From: CAYVSF01 sp046482855
GTDB lineage: Bacteria > Bacteroidota > Bacteroidia > Bacteroidales > UBA12077
NCBI GenBank assembly: GCA_046482855.1
Contig: JAWOEH010000231.1
Span: 1 to 16,088 of the forward strand
Direction: 5' to 3'
DNA: 16,088 nucleotides
The position numbers were made by a program, and so were the translations under genes. This document shows, one piece after another, positions 1-7,135 of this stretch (the stretch's first letter is position 1; each line of letters starts with the position of its first letter). The notes beneath the pieces are model-generated. The model saw only the letters and a list, made by a program, of their open reading frames with translations. It made no database searches and was not told the DNA's origin.

Positions 1-549
1 CGTGTATCGATGTTGAATGAGGAGATGCAAGCAAGAGTTGAGTTTTATAACTTGTCTACTTGTGGCGATACCCTTGGCTGTAACTATCTTTGGGACTTTG
101 GTGATGGCAATACCAGTACCCGGCGTGATGTGGTTCACCATTACGAAGCCCTGGGGCAGTATGACGTAAACTTGCGCGTAACCTCTACCAAAGGATGTGT
201 GAACAACATAACGCTGGAGAATGCGGTGGAGGTGATTGGCGAGGGCATAATTAAATTTCCCAATGCTTTTATTCCAAGCGAGGAAGGACCCAATGCCGGG
301 TATTATAATACTCCGGATTATAAAAATCAGGTTTTTCATCCTGTTACAAAAGGGGTGATTGACTACCATCTGGTTATCTATAACCGGTGGGGCGAAATTG
401 TCTTTGAAACACGTGACTTAGAGATAGGATGGGATGGTTATATTGATGGTAAATTGGCCAAGCAGGATGTTTATGTATATAAAGCTACCGGGAAGTTTAC
501 CAATGGCGAGCCCTTTGAGAAAGTGGGCGATGTAACTTTAATTCAATAG
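1..549 (+). CDS. 3' end of PKD / gliding-motility C-terminal domain (T9SS type B) secreted protein
   Basis: The reading frame is open from base 1 with no stop, so this is the C-terminal part (182 codons) of a longer gene that begins before the window. The first part is a PKD-type domain, with the hallmark YLWDFGDGNTS followed by a YDVNLRVTS strand. The last ~95 residues match the gliding-motility-associated C-terminal / CHU_C type: FPNAFIPSEEG, then IYNRWGEIVFET, GWDGYIDGK and a terminal YVYKATGKF...GDVTLIQ. In this family the domain is the type B sorting signal that routes large surface or adhesin-like proteins through the type IX secretion system. The next gene encodes a PorP/SprF protein, the usual partner of type B cargo. 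The passenger is outside the window, so the function of the whole protein is unknown. Confidence 0.93.
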   Translation, partial: RVSMLNEEMQARVEFYNLSTCGDTLGCNYLWDFGDGNTSTRRDVVHHYEALGQYDVNLRVTSTKGCVNNITLENAVEVIGEGIIKFPNAFIPSEEGPNAGYYNTPDYKNQVFHPVTKGVIDYHLVIYNRWGEIVFETRDLEIGWDGYIDGKLAKQDVYVYKATGKFTNGEPFEKVGDVTLIQ

Positions 550-575
550 GAACGAGACATTTGTTAAGAAAAATG

Positions 576-583
576 TAAGTTTG
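576..583 (+). promoter_or_regulatory. Bacteroidota -7 box upstream of the porP-like gene
   Basis: TAAGTTTG is an exact match to the Bacteroidota sigma-factor -7 consensus TAnnTTTG and lies 21 nt before the GTG start. No TTTG is found at the usual ~20 nt spacing upstream (the nearest, 560-563, is too close), so the -33 element is weak or absent. Confidence 0.45.
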
Positions 584-604
584 TGGAAATTAATTTGAAA
601 TAGA

Positions 605-1585
605 GTGAAGAAGTTAGTAACGATAATAGTGTGTTTCTTTGCTTTAGGTCAGCTGTTTGCTCAGGATTCACAACTTTCACAGTTTTATTCCAGTCCCCTT
701 TATCTGGCACCTTCGTTTGCCGGTGCTACGGATGGCGACAGGATAGCTATGAATTATCGAAACCAATGGCCTGCACTGCCTAAATCATTTGTGACCTATG
801 TTTTTAGCTATGGCCACTATTTTCCCCGAATGAACAGTGGCCTGGGGGTGCTTGTTACGCGCGAACAGGCAGGAACCAGTCAGCTGGCTACTACCAATGC
901 CGGTCTGCTTTATTCGTACAACATTATTATTAATAGTAAATGGAGTGTGCGACCCGGTTTATCTTTTCTGTACACGGAGCGAAGTCTGAATTTTGATAAA
1001 CTGATTTTTGGCGATGAATTAATTAGCGACGATACTGGCGGGAGTGTGGCAGTACCTACCTTGGATCGCAAGGCTGATATTGATGCAGCTGCTTCGGTGC
1101 TTGCTTACAATGAAAAATATTGGGTGGGCCTTACTGTAGATCATATTTTACAACCCGATCGATCACTTACCGGGAGTGAAAGTTTGGTGCCGATGAAGTT
1201 CACACTATTTGGCGGAGCTAAAATTCCTATACTTCGCAGATACAATAAGCCCAGTGGGCAAAGTTTATCGCCTGCCTTTTTATACAAACAACAGGGCGTT
1301 AATAGTCAGCTCGATATGGGGCTTTATTGGTATCAGATGCCTTTAGCCTTGGGCGTTTGGTATAGAGGTATTCCGGTTTTTAAAAATCAGGTGAGTAATG
1401 ATGCCATTGCCTTTTTGGTTGGGTATCGATTGAAAAACTTTACCATTGGGTATAGTTATGACTTTACTATCTCTCAGCTCGTTGGAAATACCGGGGGTAC
1501 TCATGAGCTTTCCATAAACATTCTGTTTAATCAGGGTGTAACAGAACGAGAGAAACGTCGGCAGATTCCTTGTCCGGATATTTAA
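605..1585 (+). CDS. PorP/SprF family type IX secretion outer-membrane protein
   Basis: This 326-residue protein begins with a cleavable signal peptide (MKKLVTIIVCFFALGQLFAQ) followed by DSQLSQFYSSPLYLAPSFAG, the N-terminal signature of the PorP/SprF family (YxxxPxxLNPAxAG type). Alternating hydrophobic strands and the final NFTIGYSYDFTIS...GTHELSINILF strands fit an outer-membrane beta-barrel of the usual family length (~300-340 aa). SprF-type members are needed for surface export of SprB-like proteins, and some members bind peptidoglycan or the T9SS core. Adjacency to a CHU_C-domain gene 55 nt upstream supports a dedicated cargo/partner pair. The start is GTG at 605; no in-frame ATG lies nearer to the signal peptide. 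An intrinsic terminator follows at 1596-1622. Whether this is the core PorP or a cargo-specific SprF paralogue cannot be told here. Confidence 0.93.
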   Translation: MKKLVTIIVCFFALGQLFAQDSQLSQFYSSPLYLAPSFAGATDGDRIAMNYRNQWPALPKSFVTYVFSYGHYFPRMNSGLGVLVTREQAGTSQLATTNAGLLYSYNIIINSKWSVRPGLSFLYTERSLNFDKLIFGDELISDDTGGSVAVPTLDRKADIDAAASVLAYNEKYWVGLTVDHILQPDRSLTGSESLVPMKFTLFGGAKIPILRRYNKPSGQSLSPAFLYKQQGVNSQLDMGLYWYQMPLALGVWYRGIPVFKNQVSNDAIAFLVGYRLKNFTIGYSYDFTISQLVGNTGGTHELSINILFNQGVTEREKRRQIPCPDI

Positions 1586-1595
1586 ACCTATACGT

Positions 1596-1622
1596 GTGGC
1601 CTTTAAGGCCACTCTTTTTTTT
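1596..1622 (+). terminator. Intrinsic terminator after the porP-like gene
   Basis: GTGGCC (1596-1601), loop TTTAA, GGCCAC (1607-1612), then TCTTTTTTTT. It starts 10 nt after the PorP-like stop codon. A GTG codon in the left arm is in frame with the next gene, but a terminator here shows that GTG is not its start. Confidence 0.9.
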
Positions 1623-1654
1623 GAGAATAATTTTCCGCCTTTGGAGGATTCTGT

Positions 1655-1662
1655 TATATTTG
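1655..1662 (+). promoter_or_regulatory. -7 box for the ompH-like / glycosyltransferase pair
   Basis: TATATTTG is an exact TAnnTTTG match just downstream of the preceding terminator, about 27 nt before the ATG at 1689. A T-rich stretch (TTTT, 1631-1634) sits 20 nt upstream as a partial -33 element. The predicted start of transcription is near 1667-1669. Confidence 0.6.
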
Positions 1663-1688
1663 CTATCATCAATAACCGTAAAATAACT

Positions 1689-2294
1689 ATGGAGACTATG
1701 AAGAAATTATCGCTTGTATTAAATCTGGTTTTAGTTATCGCCGTTGCTGCGTTATTTTATCTTCATTTTGGAGGTACCCCTGAACCTGTAAAAGGCTCGG
1801 TGGAAGGGACACAAACAACAAGCGATTTTCAGGTGGCTTATGTAAATATCGATACGCTAATTGCAAATTACCAAATGTATATCGATAAGCGAGACAAATT
1901 AATGGAGAAGCGCGATGAGTCGGAAGCCGAACTCCAGGGAAAAAGTCAATCGTTTGAACGCGATGTGCGCGATTTCCAAAATAAAGTGCAAAAAGAACTC
2001 GTTACACGTACCAAAGCCCAAATGATGCAGCAGGAACTCGGACAAAGAGAACAGGAATTGTATCAAATGAAGGATCAGTTGAGTTATAAATTGGCTGAGG
2101 AGGAGCAGGTAATGAACCGTCAGGTATTGAATGCCATCATGGATTATTTAGAAAAGTACAATAAAGATCATGGGTATGACTATATTTTGAGCAATGCTTT
2201 TGGTGGCCCCTTGCTATATTCCAACGAAGCGTTGAATATTACTCAGCAAGTGTTGGTTGGTCTTAATGAAACCTACGAAAAAGATAACAAATAG
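1689..2294 (+). CDS. OmpH/Skp-like periplasmic chaperone
   Basis: The protein is 201 residues if started at ATG 1689 (ATG 1698 is an equally possible start giving 198). A hydrophobic segment at residues ~8-25 is an uncleaved anchor or signal. It is followed by VAYVNIDTLIANYQMY, the characteristic first strand/helix of OmpH/Skp proteins, then a long charged coiled coil (~65-150: KRDKLMEKRDESEAELQGK, QQELGQREQELYQMKDQL), and a closing YDYILSNAFGGPLLYS segment typical of the family. Skp proteins hold unfolded outer-membrane proteins in the periplasm. The frame is open further upstream, but that extension runs through the porP terminator and a promoter, so I reject it. The glycosyltransferase starts 3 nt after its stop, so the two are co-transcribed. 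Confidence 0.9.
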   Translation: METMKKLSLVLNLVLVIAVAALFYLHFGGTPEPVKGSVEGTQTTSDFQVAYVNIDTLIANYQMYIDKRDKLMEKRDESEAELQGKSQSFERDVRDFQNKVQKELVTRTKAQMMQQELGQREQELYQMKDQLSYKLAEEEQVMNRQVLNAIMDYLEKYNKDHGYDYILSNAFGGPLLYSNEALNITQQVLVGLNETYEKDNK

Positions 2295-2297
2295 CAC

Positions 2298-3545
2298 ATG
2301 GCCTTTGCCCAAGCTTATTTAGCTAAGCAAGCTTTACGAAAAGAAATTCCCAATCCCCATCCGCATTTGCAGATGGGGATTGTTATTCCCTGTTACAGGG
2401 AGCCATCTGTTATGGCCACTATCGACTCGTTATACGCATCCTATTTGCATTATCAACAACCCCTGTTGGTGATTGTGGTGGTGAATTCCTCGGAGCGCGA
2501 TACAACCGGGTTGAAAGCCTATAATCGTGCTACCTACCAGCAGTTACTACAAAGACGCACCTCCTATCCCGAGACCTTTCGCATCTTTCCAATACTACTT
2601 GAGGATATACGCCACAAACATGCAGGGGCTGGGTATGCACGGAAAATTGGTATGGATACGTTGGTTGAGGTGTTTGAAAAATTACGAAAGCCTTCCGGAG
2701 TTATTATATCAATGGATGCGGATACGCTTGTAGATGTGAATTTTCTAAATAATGTGCATGAAGCCTACCAGCATGACTCTGAGCTGGGAGTTGCCACACA
2801 TGGTTTCCGGCATCCGATCGATCTTCCCGAATATACCCTTGAGCACAAACAGGCTATTGTGGCTTATGAGTTGCATATGCGCTATTATAAACATGCTTTG
2901 GCGTTTGCCGGATTCCCTTATGCCTACTATACTGTAGGTTCCGCTTTTTCGTGCCGAGCTCAGCTCTATGTAAAACAGGGAGGCATGAACAGACGTAAGG
3001 CGGGGGAAGATTTTTATTTTTTGCATAAACTATTTCCTGTGGCAAGGGTGGCAGAATTGCTTGATGTGAAGGTGTTTCCGTCGGCGAGGGTTTCGGATAG
3101 AGTGCCTTTTGGAACAGGCCCTCAGGTAGCACAGCTCATAAGTTCGCCAACCTCCTTGCACACCTATGCACTTTCCGCTTTTCGGCAAATACGTGTTTTT
3201 TTAGATCAGGTGCCTGCTTTTTATGAAATGCCTCCTAACCCTGAGGTGTTGAAGAGGATTCCGCCTGATTTAAGCGCTTTTTTTGAAGCACAGGGATTTC
3301 TCTCTGCCCTTGAGGAGATTCATCAACACAGCGCCTCGTTTGCTGCATTCCGCAAGCGTTTCTTTGGCTGGTTTGACGCCTTTCGTCTCTTAAAACTTCT
3401 GAATTCTATGCATGAGGCAGGCGATTATGCCAAGCAACCTGTTGGGCAAGAAGCTGCAAAATTGGCTTTTGAATTGTGGAGGGGGAGGTTTGTTCGGGAA
3501 GATCTTCAGGAATTACTCATGTATTATCGGGAAAAAGAGGGCTAA
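2298..3545 (+). CDS. Glycosyltransferase family 2 protein
   Basis: This 415-residue protein has a GT-A fold start (MGIVIPCYREPSVMATIDSL, residues ~26-45) for nucleotide-sugar binding. A metal-binding DxD-type motif follows (ISMDADTLVD, D140-A-D142), and then GEDFYFLHKL (residues 236-245) with the acidic pair E237-D238 as candidate catalytic base. The preceding GAGYARKIGMD is also common in family 2 enzymes. No membrane helices are obvious, so it is probably cytoplasmic or peripheral. It begins 3 nt after the ompH-like stop without a Shine-Dalgarno sequence, suggesting translational coupling. Its stop overlaps the stop of the convergent divIC-like gene by 4 nt. The acceptor and donor sugars cannot be inferred. 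Confidence 0.9.
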   Translation: MAFAQAYLAKQALRKEIPNPHPHLQMGIVIPCYREPSVMATIDSLYASYLHYQQPLLVIVVVNSSERDTTGLKAYNRATYQQLLQRRTSYPETFRIFPILLEDIRHKHAGAGYARKIGMDTLVEVFEKLRKPSGVIISMDADTLVDVNFLNNVHEAYQHDSELGVATHGFRHPIDLPEYTLEHKQAIVAYELHMRYYKHALAFAGFPYAYYTVGSAFSCRAQLYVKQGGMNRRKAGEDFYFLHKLFPVARVAELLDVKVFPSARVSDRVPFGTGPQVAQLISSPTSLHTYALSAFRQIRVFLDQVPAFYEMPPNPEVLKRIPPDLSAFFEAQGFLSALEEIHQHSASFAAFRKRFFGWFDAFRLLKLLNSMHEAGDYAKQPVGQEAAKLAFELWRGRFVREDLQELLMYYREKEG

Positions 3546-3853
3546 TCTTCCTCTACAATTACAAAGATATCCTCGTTATCGCGTTTCATGTAGTACTTTT
3601 CGCGGGCAAAACGTTCCAAATTATCCTTGTCGGTTTTTAGCTGCTGCAATCGTGTGCTGTCTTCTTTAATACGCTCCTGATAATATACTTTGTCCTGTTC
3701 CAGTTGATGCAGGTGGTTTATTTGACGGGAACGTTCAAGCAGGTTGTTTTGATCGAAAAATACTAACCATACAAGAAATAGTGTGCCTGCAACCAGGTAT
3801 TTATTCTTGTAATAAGGGGCCAGTTTTTTCAAAAGGTATTGCAGCTGCTTCAT
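3542..3853 (-). CDS. DivIC/FtsB-like septum formation initiator protein
   Basis: A 103-residue bitopic protein with a short basic cytoplasmic N-terminus (residues 1-18), one membrane helix (~19-33, YLVAGTLFLVWLVFF), a periplasmic coiled coil (~38-80, with LEQDKVYYQERIKEDSTRLQ) and the family-typical end LERFAREKYYMKRDNEDIFVI. This architecture is that of FtsB/DivIC, which forms a complex with FtsL and FtsQ/DivIB to control septal peptidoglycan synthesis. It lies downstream of pruA but is separated from it by a terminator and has its own promoter. The predicted transcription start coincides with the start codon, so the message may be leaderless. The gene ends tail-to-tail with the glycosyltransferase, overlapping by 4 nt. 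Confidence 0.92.
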   Translation of the reverse strand: MKQLQYLLKKLAPYYKNKYLVAGTLFLVWLVFFDQNNLLERSRQINHLHQLEQDKVYYQERIKEDSTRLQQLKTDKDNLERFAREKYYMKRDNEDIFVIVEED

Positions 3854-3857
3854 GTTT

Positions 3858-3889
3858 CAAAAATAGTATAAATTGGTAGTTTCTCCAAT
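3858..3889 (-). promoter_or_regulatory. Promoter of the divIC-like gene, possibly leaderless
   Basis: On the minus strand, ATTG (3889-3886) and the exact -7 match TATTTTTG (3865-3858) are separated by 20 nt. This is the same spacing as the strong promoter at 5763-5794. Only four bases separate the -7 box from the ATG at 3853, so transcription should begin at or next to the start codon. Confidence 0.65.
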
Positions 3890-3920
3890 ATCGTTAAGCA
3901 GATGAAGCGTTTTTTTGTGG

Positions 3921-3953
3921 CAAAGAAAAGAGGCTGACTTTACAGCCAGCCTC
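3921..3953 (-). terminator. Intrinsic terminator after pruA
   Basis: Read on the minus strand: GAGGCTG (3953-3947), 10-nt loop, CAGCCTC (3936-3930), then TTTTCTTTG. It starts 19 nt after the pruA stop and insulates the divIC-like gene from pruA transcription. Confidence 0.8.
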
Positions 3954-3972
3954 CAGAGATGTATGGGGGTGA

Positions 3973-5601
3973 TTATTCTCCAAGGAATGGATAACGATAA
4001 TCGTGTGGGGGTACAAAGTTCTCTTTGATAGAGCGTACCGAAACCCAACGCAGTTGGTTGATGTAAGAACCTGCTTTGTCGTTGGTTCCGGAACCACGTG
4101 CGCCGCCGAATGGCTGTTGTCCTACAACAGCACCTGTTGGCTTATCGTTGACATAGAAGTTTCCGGCTGTGTTCACCAAGCGCTTGGTGAGGTAGTCAAT
4201 TTCGTAGCGATCTTGCGAGAAAATGGCTCCTGTAAGCGCATAGATGGAAGTATTATCAAGTGTATCGAGGGTCTCGTCAATCTTGTTTTCGTCATACACA
4301 TAAACCGTAACAACAGGGCCAAATAGCTCCTCTTCCATGCTGTAGAAGTGGGGATTGGTAGTTTTAATTACCGTTGGATGTATGAAGTATCCTTCCGACT
4401 TGTCGTAATGTCCGCCGATAAGCACTTCTGCATCGTCGGCTTTTTTAGCGCGCTCAATAGCATCGGCATGTTTTTCAAAGGCCGACTCATCGATTACTGC
4501 ATTTACGAAGTTCGAGAAATCTTCGGGTGATCCTACCTTAATGGATTTAAGATCCTCTTCTACCCACTTCAGAATATCATCGGCCAAATTGCTAGGCAGG
4601 TATACACGCGAAGCTGCTGAGCATTTTTGTCCCTGGTATTCGAATCCACCACGTGTGATGGCAGTTGCCACAGCTTTTGCGTCGGCTTTTGGTGCCGCAA
4701 AGATGTAATCTTTACCACCGGTTTCGCCAACGATGCGCGGGTAGGTTTTATATTTCTGGATGTTGTTACCAATTGATTTCCAGATGTTTTGGAATACAGG
4801 AGTCGAACCGGTGAAGTGGAAGCCTGCAAAATCCGGGCTGTCAAAAACAACCTCGGCAGCTGTAGGTCCTGATGCAAATACCAGGTTGATTACACCATCG
4901 GGCACTCCTGCTTCGCGGAAGATTTTCATCACCCAGTGAGCCGAGAATACGTTGAGTTTTGAAGGTTTCCAAACCACAACATTCCCCATCATTGCGGGTG
5001 CTGCAGGTAAGTTACCTGTAATGGCCGTGAAGTTAAAGGGCGTAAGCGCAAAAACAAATCCCTCTAGCGGACGGTATTCCACACGGTTCCAAACGCCGGG
5101 TGTGGAAATCGGCTGGTCGGCATAGATTTGCATCATATATTTTACGCCAAAGCGCATAAAATCGGCAAATTCGCAAACCGTTTCAATCTCTGCCTGGTGG
5201 GCATTTTTTGACGTGCCCAGCATAGCTGCTGCATTCAATTTGTATCGGTAGGGGCCGGTTATTAAATCGGCCGCTTTCAGAAATATTGCAGCACGCTCGT
5301 GCCAAGGTGTTGCCGCCCATTTTTCGCGGGCAGCCATAGCTGCATCAATCGCTTGTTGCACGTGCTCGGCACCTCCCTGGTAATAGTGTCCGAGTGTGTG
5401 TTTTAGTTCGTGTGGTGGATGAATGCCCACCTTTTTGTCGGAGCGCACTTCTTTTCCTCCAATAACCATTGGCACGTCGTGAACCATTTCCTTGGTTTCC
5501 TTTAGCGCCTTTTTAAGCTCTTCTCGGTCGGTTGTACCAGGAGCGTAAGAACGAACAGCCTCATTCTTTGCTTCAGGAATGCTAAAAAGTCCTTTTGGCA
5601 T
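3973..5601 (-). CDS. pruA: L-glutamate gamma-semialdehyde (1-pyrroline-5-carboxylate) dehydrogenase
   Basis: This 542-residue aldehyde dehydrogenase oxidises glutamate gamma-semialdehyde to glutamate with NAD+, the second step of proline degradation. The catalytic cysteine is C327 in EYQGQKCSAASR, the general base is E293 in GETGGKDYIF, and N190 in LTPFNFTAI is the oxyanion-hole asparagine. FHFTGSTPVF (261-270) is the NAD+-binding loop. Length and the opening MPKGLFSIPEAKNEAVRSYAPGT fit the stand-alone P5C dehydrogenase of Bacteroidota (~540 aa), not the bifunctional PutA. No proline dehydrogenase gene is in the window. It is monocistronic by the evidence here, with a -7 box 43 nt upstream and a terminator downstream. 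Confidence 0.95.
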   Translation of the reverse strand: MPKGLFSIPEAKNEAVRSYAPGTTDREELKKALKETKEMVHDVPMVIGGKEVRSDKKVGIHPPHELKHTLGHYYQGGAEHVQQAIDAAMAAREKWAATPWHERAAIFLKAADLITGPYRYKLNAAAMLGTSKNAHQAEIETVCEFADFMRFGVKYMMQIYADQPISTPGVWNRVEYRPLEGFVFALTPFNFTAITGNLPAAPAMMGNVVVWKPSKLNVFSAHWVMKIFREAGVPDGVINLVFASGPTAAEVVFDSPDFAGFHFTGSTPVFQNIWKSIGNNIQKYKTYPRIVGETGGKDYIFAAPKADAKAVATAITRGGFEYQGQKCSAASRVYLPSNLADDILKWVEEDLKSIKVGSPEDFSNFVNAVIDESAFEKHADAIERAKKADDAEVLIGGHYDKSEGYFIHPTVIKTTNPHFYSMEEELFGPVVTVYVYDENKIDETLDTLDNTSIYALTGAIFSQDRYEIDYLTKRLVNTAGNFYVNDKPTGAVVGQQPFGGARGSGTNDKAGSYINQLRWVSVRSIKENFVPPHDYRYPFLGE

Positions 5602-5643
5602 AGTTGTTAATGTTTTTTGGGTTGTACATATTTATCCTTTCTA

Positions 5644-5651
5644 CAAATCTA
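5644..5651 (-). promoter_or_regulatory. -7 box upstream of pruA
   Basis: TAGATTTG on the minus strand is an exact TAnnTTTG match, giving a predicted leader of ~36 nt. No TTTG is visible at the expected -33 position, so the promoter may depend on an activator or be weak. Confidence 0.5.
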
Positions 5652-5762
5652 GAAAAAAAGGCTCATTTTTTTTATGAGTTTCATCAGTAAATTGAACTCT
5701 TTTAAGAGATGTATTTGGTTACTAGGAGGACACTATTATCTGGCAATTGTTCGGGAAGAGCG

Positions 5763-5794
5763 TTTGTCATTATTTGATATTAAGATTAATTTTG
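5763..5794 (+). promoter_or_regulatory. Strong consensus Bacteroidota promoter for the HD-domain gene
   Basis: TTTG (5763-5766), a 20-nt spacer, and TAATTTTG (5787-5794): both boxes match the Bacteroidota housekeeping consensus exactly. The predicted start is near 5800, giving a leader of ~100 nt before ATG 5898. The otherwise empty 5602-5897 interval holds this promoter and the pruA promoter. Confidence 0.75.
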
Positions 5795-5897
5795 TTCCTT
5801 TTTACAGGGGGTCTCTTGCAACGCACTTTTTTAGGGCGTATGCGATTGAAACATTATCCCCCCCTTGAGGTTTAAGGCTAAAAAATCAACTGTTATT

Positions 5898-6686
5898 ATG
5901 CAAAAGCTGTATGCACAATTGGAAAAATGGTTTGGGGATTATGTGATGCAATTTCATAGTAAGGATCCACATTTTCAGAAGAATATTGAAGTGAAACGCG
6001 AACACTCGTATCAGGTACATGCGAACATGGAAAAAATGGGTATTCGCATGGAACTTAATGAGGAGCAGCAATTAGTGGCTGAGGCCATTGGATTGCTTCA
6101 CGATATTGGTCGTTTTGAGCAATTTCGGCGTTATCAAACTTTTTATGATAAGGTAAGTGTAGATCATGCTGATTTGGGTGTATCTGTACTACAAGAACTA
6201 AATGTATTACAAGAATGGCCTCAAGAAGCTCAGGAGTGGGTCCTCACCGCAATTAAATGGCATAATAAAAAGGCACTTCCGGAAGATCTTTCCGAAACCG
6301 AAAGGCTTTATTGCAAGCTTATTCGCGATGCCGACAAGCTGGATATTTGGCGAGTGGTTACAGCGTACTATTGCCGAATGGATGAGGAGACGAACAATAC
6401 GTTGCAGCTTGATTTGCCTGATACTCCCGGCTACCAGCCAATAAATGTGGAGCGCATCCGTCAGCATGAAATGGTTGATCTGCAAGATTTAAAAAACTTG
6501 AATGATTTTAAGTTACTGCAAGTGGGGTGGGTGTTTGATATTAATTTTGCCACCACTTTGGCGTTGTTGAAACAACGAAACTATTTGACCCCGTTGTTTG
6601 CTTCGTTGCCTAATGATGACATTATCGGGGAGTTGAAGAAGGAGGTGGAAAACTATATCGAGAAGGTACTGACTAATAATGGCTAA
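5898..6686 (+). CDS. HD-domain phosphohydrolase-like protein
   Basis: This 262-residue protein carries an HD-superfamily metal site: H36 (REHSYQV), the H68-D69 pair in IGLLHDIGRF, H90 (VDHADLG), H122 (IKWHNK) and the closing aspartates of LIRDADKLDIW (residues 141-151). HD proteins are metal-dependent phosphohydrolases acting on nucleotides or phosphoesters; the substrate here cannot be inferred. The start is ATG 5898 because it gives the natural N-terminus MQKLYAQLEKWFGDYV; an in-frame TTG at 5865 is unlikely. It has its own consensus promoter ~100 nt upstream and no operon partner. A weak hairpin (ACTTC...GAAGT then TTTTT) follows the stop. Confidence 0.85.
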   Translation: MQKLYAQLEKWFGDYVMQFHSKDPHFQKNIEVKREHSYQVHANMEKMGIRMELNEEQQLVAEAIGLLHDIGRFEQFRRYQTFYDKVSVDHADLGVSVLQELNVLQEWPQEAQEWVLTAIKWHNKKALPEDLSETERLYCKLIRDADKLDIWRVVTAYYCRMDEETNNTLQLDLPDTPGYQPINVERIRQHEMVDLQDLKNLNDFKLLQVGWVFDINFATTLALLKQRNYLTPLFASLPNDDIIGELKKEVENYIEKVLTNNG

Positions 6687-6693
6687 CCCAAAT

Positions 6694-6727
6694 ACTTCAA
6701 GAATTATTCATGTTAAGAAGTTTTTTG
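6694..6727 (+). terminator. Weak possible terminator after the HD-domain gene
   Basis: ACTTC (6694-6698) and GAAGT (6717-6721) could pair across an 18-nt loop and are followed by a T run (6721-6726). The stem is short, so this is tentative. Confidence 0.35.
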
Positions 6728-6771
6728 TCATGTTTGATGAACCAATGGCGATTGTTTACGTTGTAACAGTA

Positions 6772-6779
6772 TAATTTAG
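6772..6779 (+). promoter_or_regulatory. Possible -7 box for the small Cys-rich gene
   Basis: TAATTTAG differs from TAnnTTTG at one position and lies 27 nt before the ATG at 6806. An ATTG 17 nt upstream (6751-6754) is slightly closer than the usual 20 nt. Confidence 0.35.
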
Positions 6780-6805
6780 ATTTAATTTAAATAGAGAGGT
6801 GTATT

Positions 6806-7009
6806 ATGCCAGTACTAGAACTTTTGCTGTTGACACTCGTGATTGTAATGGTGGCTATAGGAGGCTTGTCGATACGTTTGTTTTTCTCGAAAGATAAACA
6901 ATTTCGAGGGGGCTCTTGTCAGGCATCGCACAGTTCTGGGTTAAGCGATAAAGGCATAAGCTGTGGCTGCGGAGGCGGCAGCTGTGCAACAGAAGCAACA
7001 AAAAATTAA
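6806..7009 (+). CDS. Small single-helix Cys-rich membrane protein, NqrM-like (candidate Na+-NQR maturation factor)
   Basis: A 67-residue protein. Residues ~4-27 form one membrane helix (LELLLLTLVIVMVAIGGLSI), followed by a short soluble tail with four cysteines: C38 in FRGGSCQ, C53 and C55 in GISCGCGGG, and C60 in GSC. This layout (one helix, a GSC, then CxC and a last C near the C-terminus) matches NqrM (DUF539), which is required to build the iron centre between NqrD and NqrE in Na+-NQR. Its position next to apbE and nqrA-F, convergent with them, fits. The spacing differs somewhat from the Vibrio protein, and Bacteroidota have a related family usually named only 'membrane or secreted protein', so the assignment is an inference. 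AGAGAGG (6793-6799) gives a good ribosome-binding site 6 nt before the ATG. Confidence 0.62.
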   Translation: MPVLELLLLTLVIVMVAIGGLSIRLFFSKDKQFRGGSCQASHSSGLSDKGISCGCGGGSCATEATKN

Positions 7010-7027
7010 TCCGGTAATTACTGACCC

Positions 7028-7047
7028 GGATTATTCATGAATAATCC
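7028..7047. repeat. Perfect 20-bp palindrome
   Basis: GGATTATTCATGAATAATCC is perfectly self-complementary. Its left arm also pairs with TAATCCGG at 7007-7014, so two mutually exclusive hairpins can form just after the NqrM-like stop codon. Confidence 0.85.
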
Positions 7048-7135
7048 CTGTCTACGACAGCGACTAAGATTCAGTAAAGCTTTTTTCAAAAGTTTAACTT
7101 CATCTAAGTCGGGGTTAACTCCGATAAAAATCGGA

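Noticed and set aside
1596..1688. Upstream extension of the ompH-like gene to a GTG at 1596
   Set aside because: It would translate the porP terminator hairpin and the -7 promoter box; ATG 1689 (or 1698) gives the proper N-terminal anchor.
5674..5868. 64-codon plus-strand reading frame before the HD gene
   Set aside because: It has no family resemblance or ribosome-binding site, and its 3' half contains the exact promoter of the HD-domain gene.
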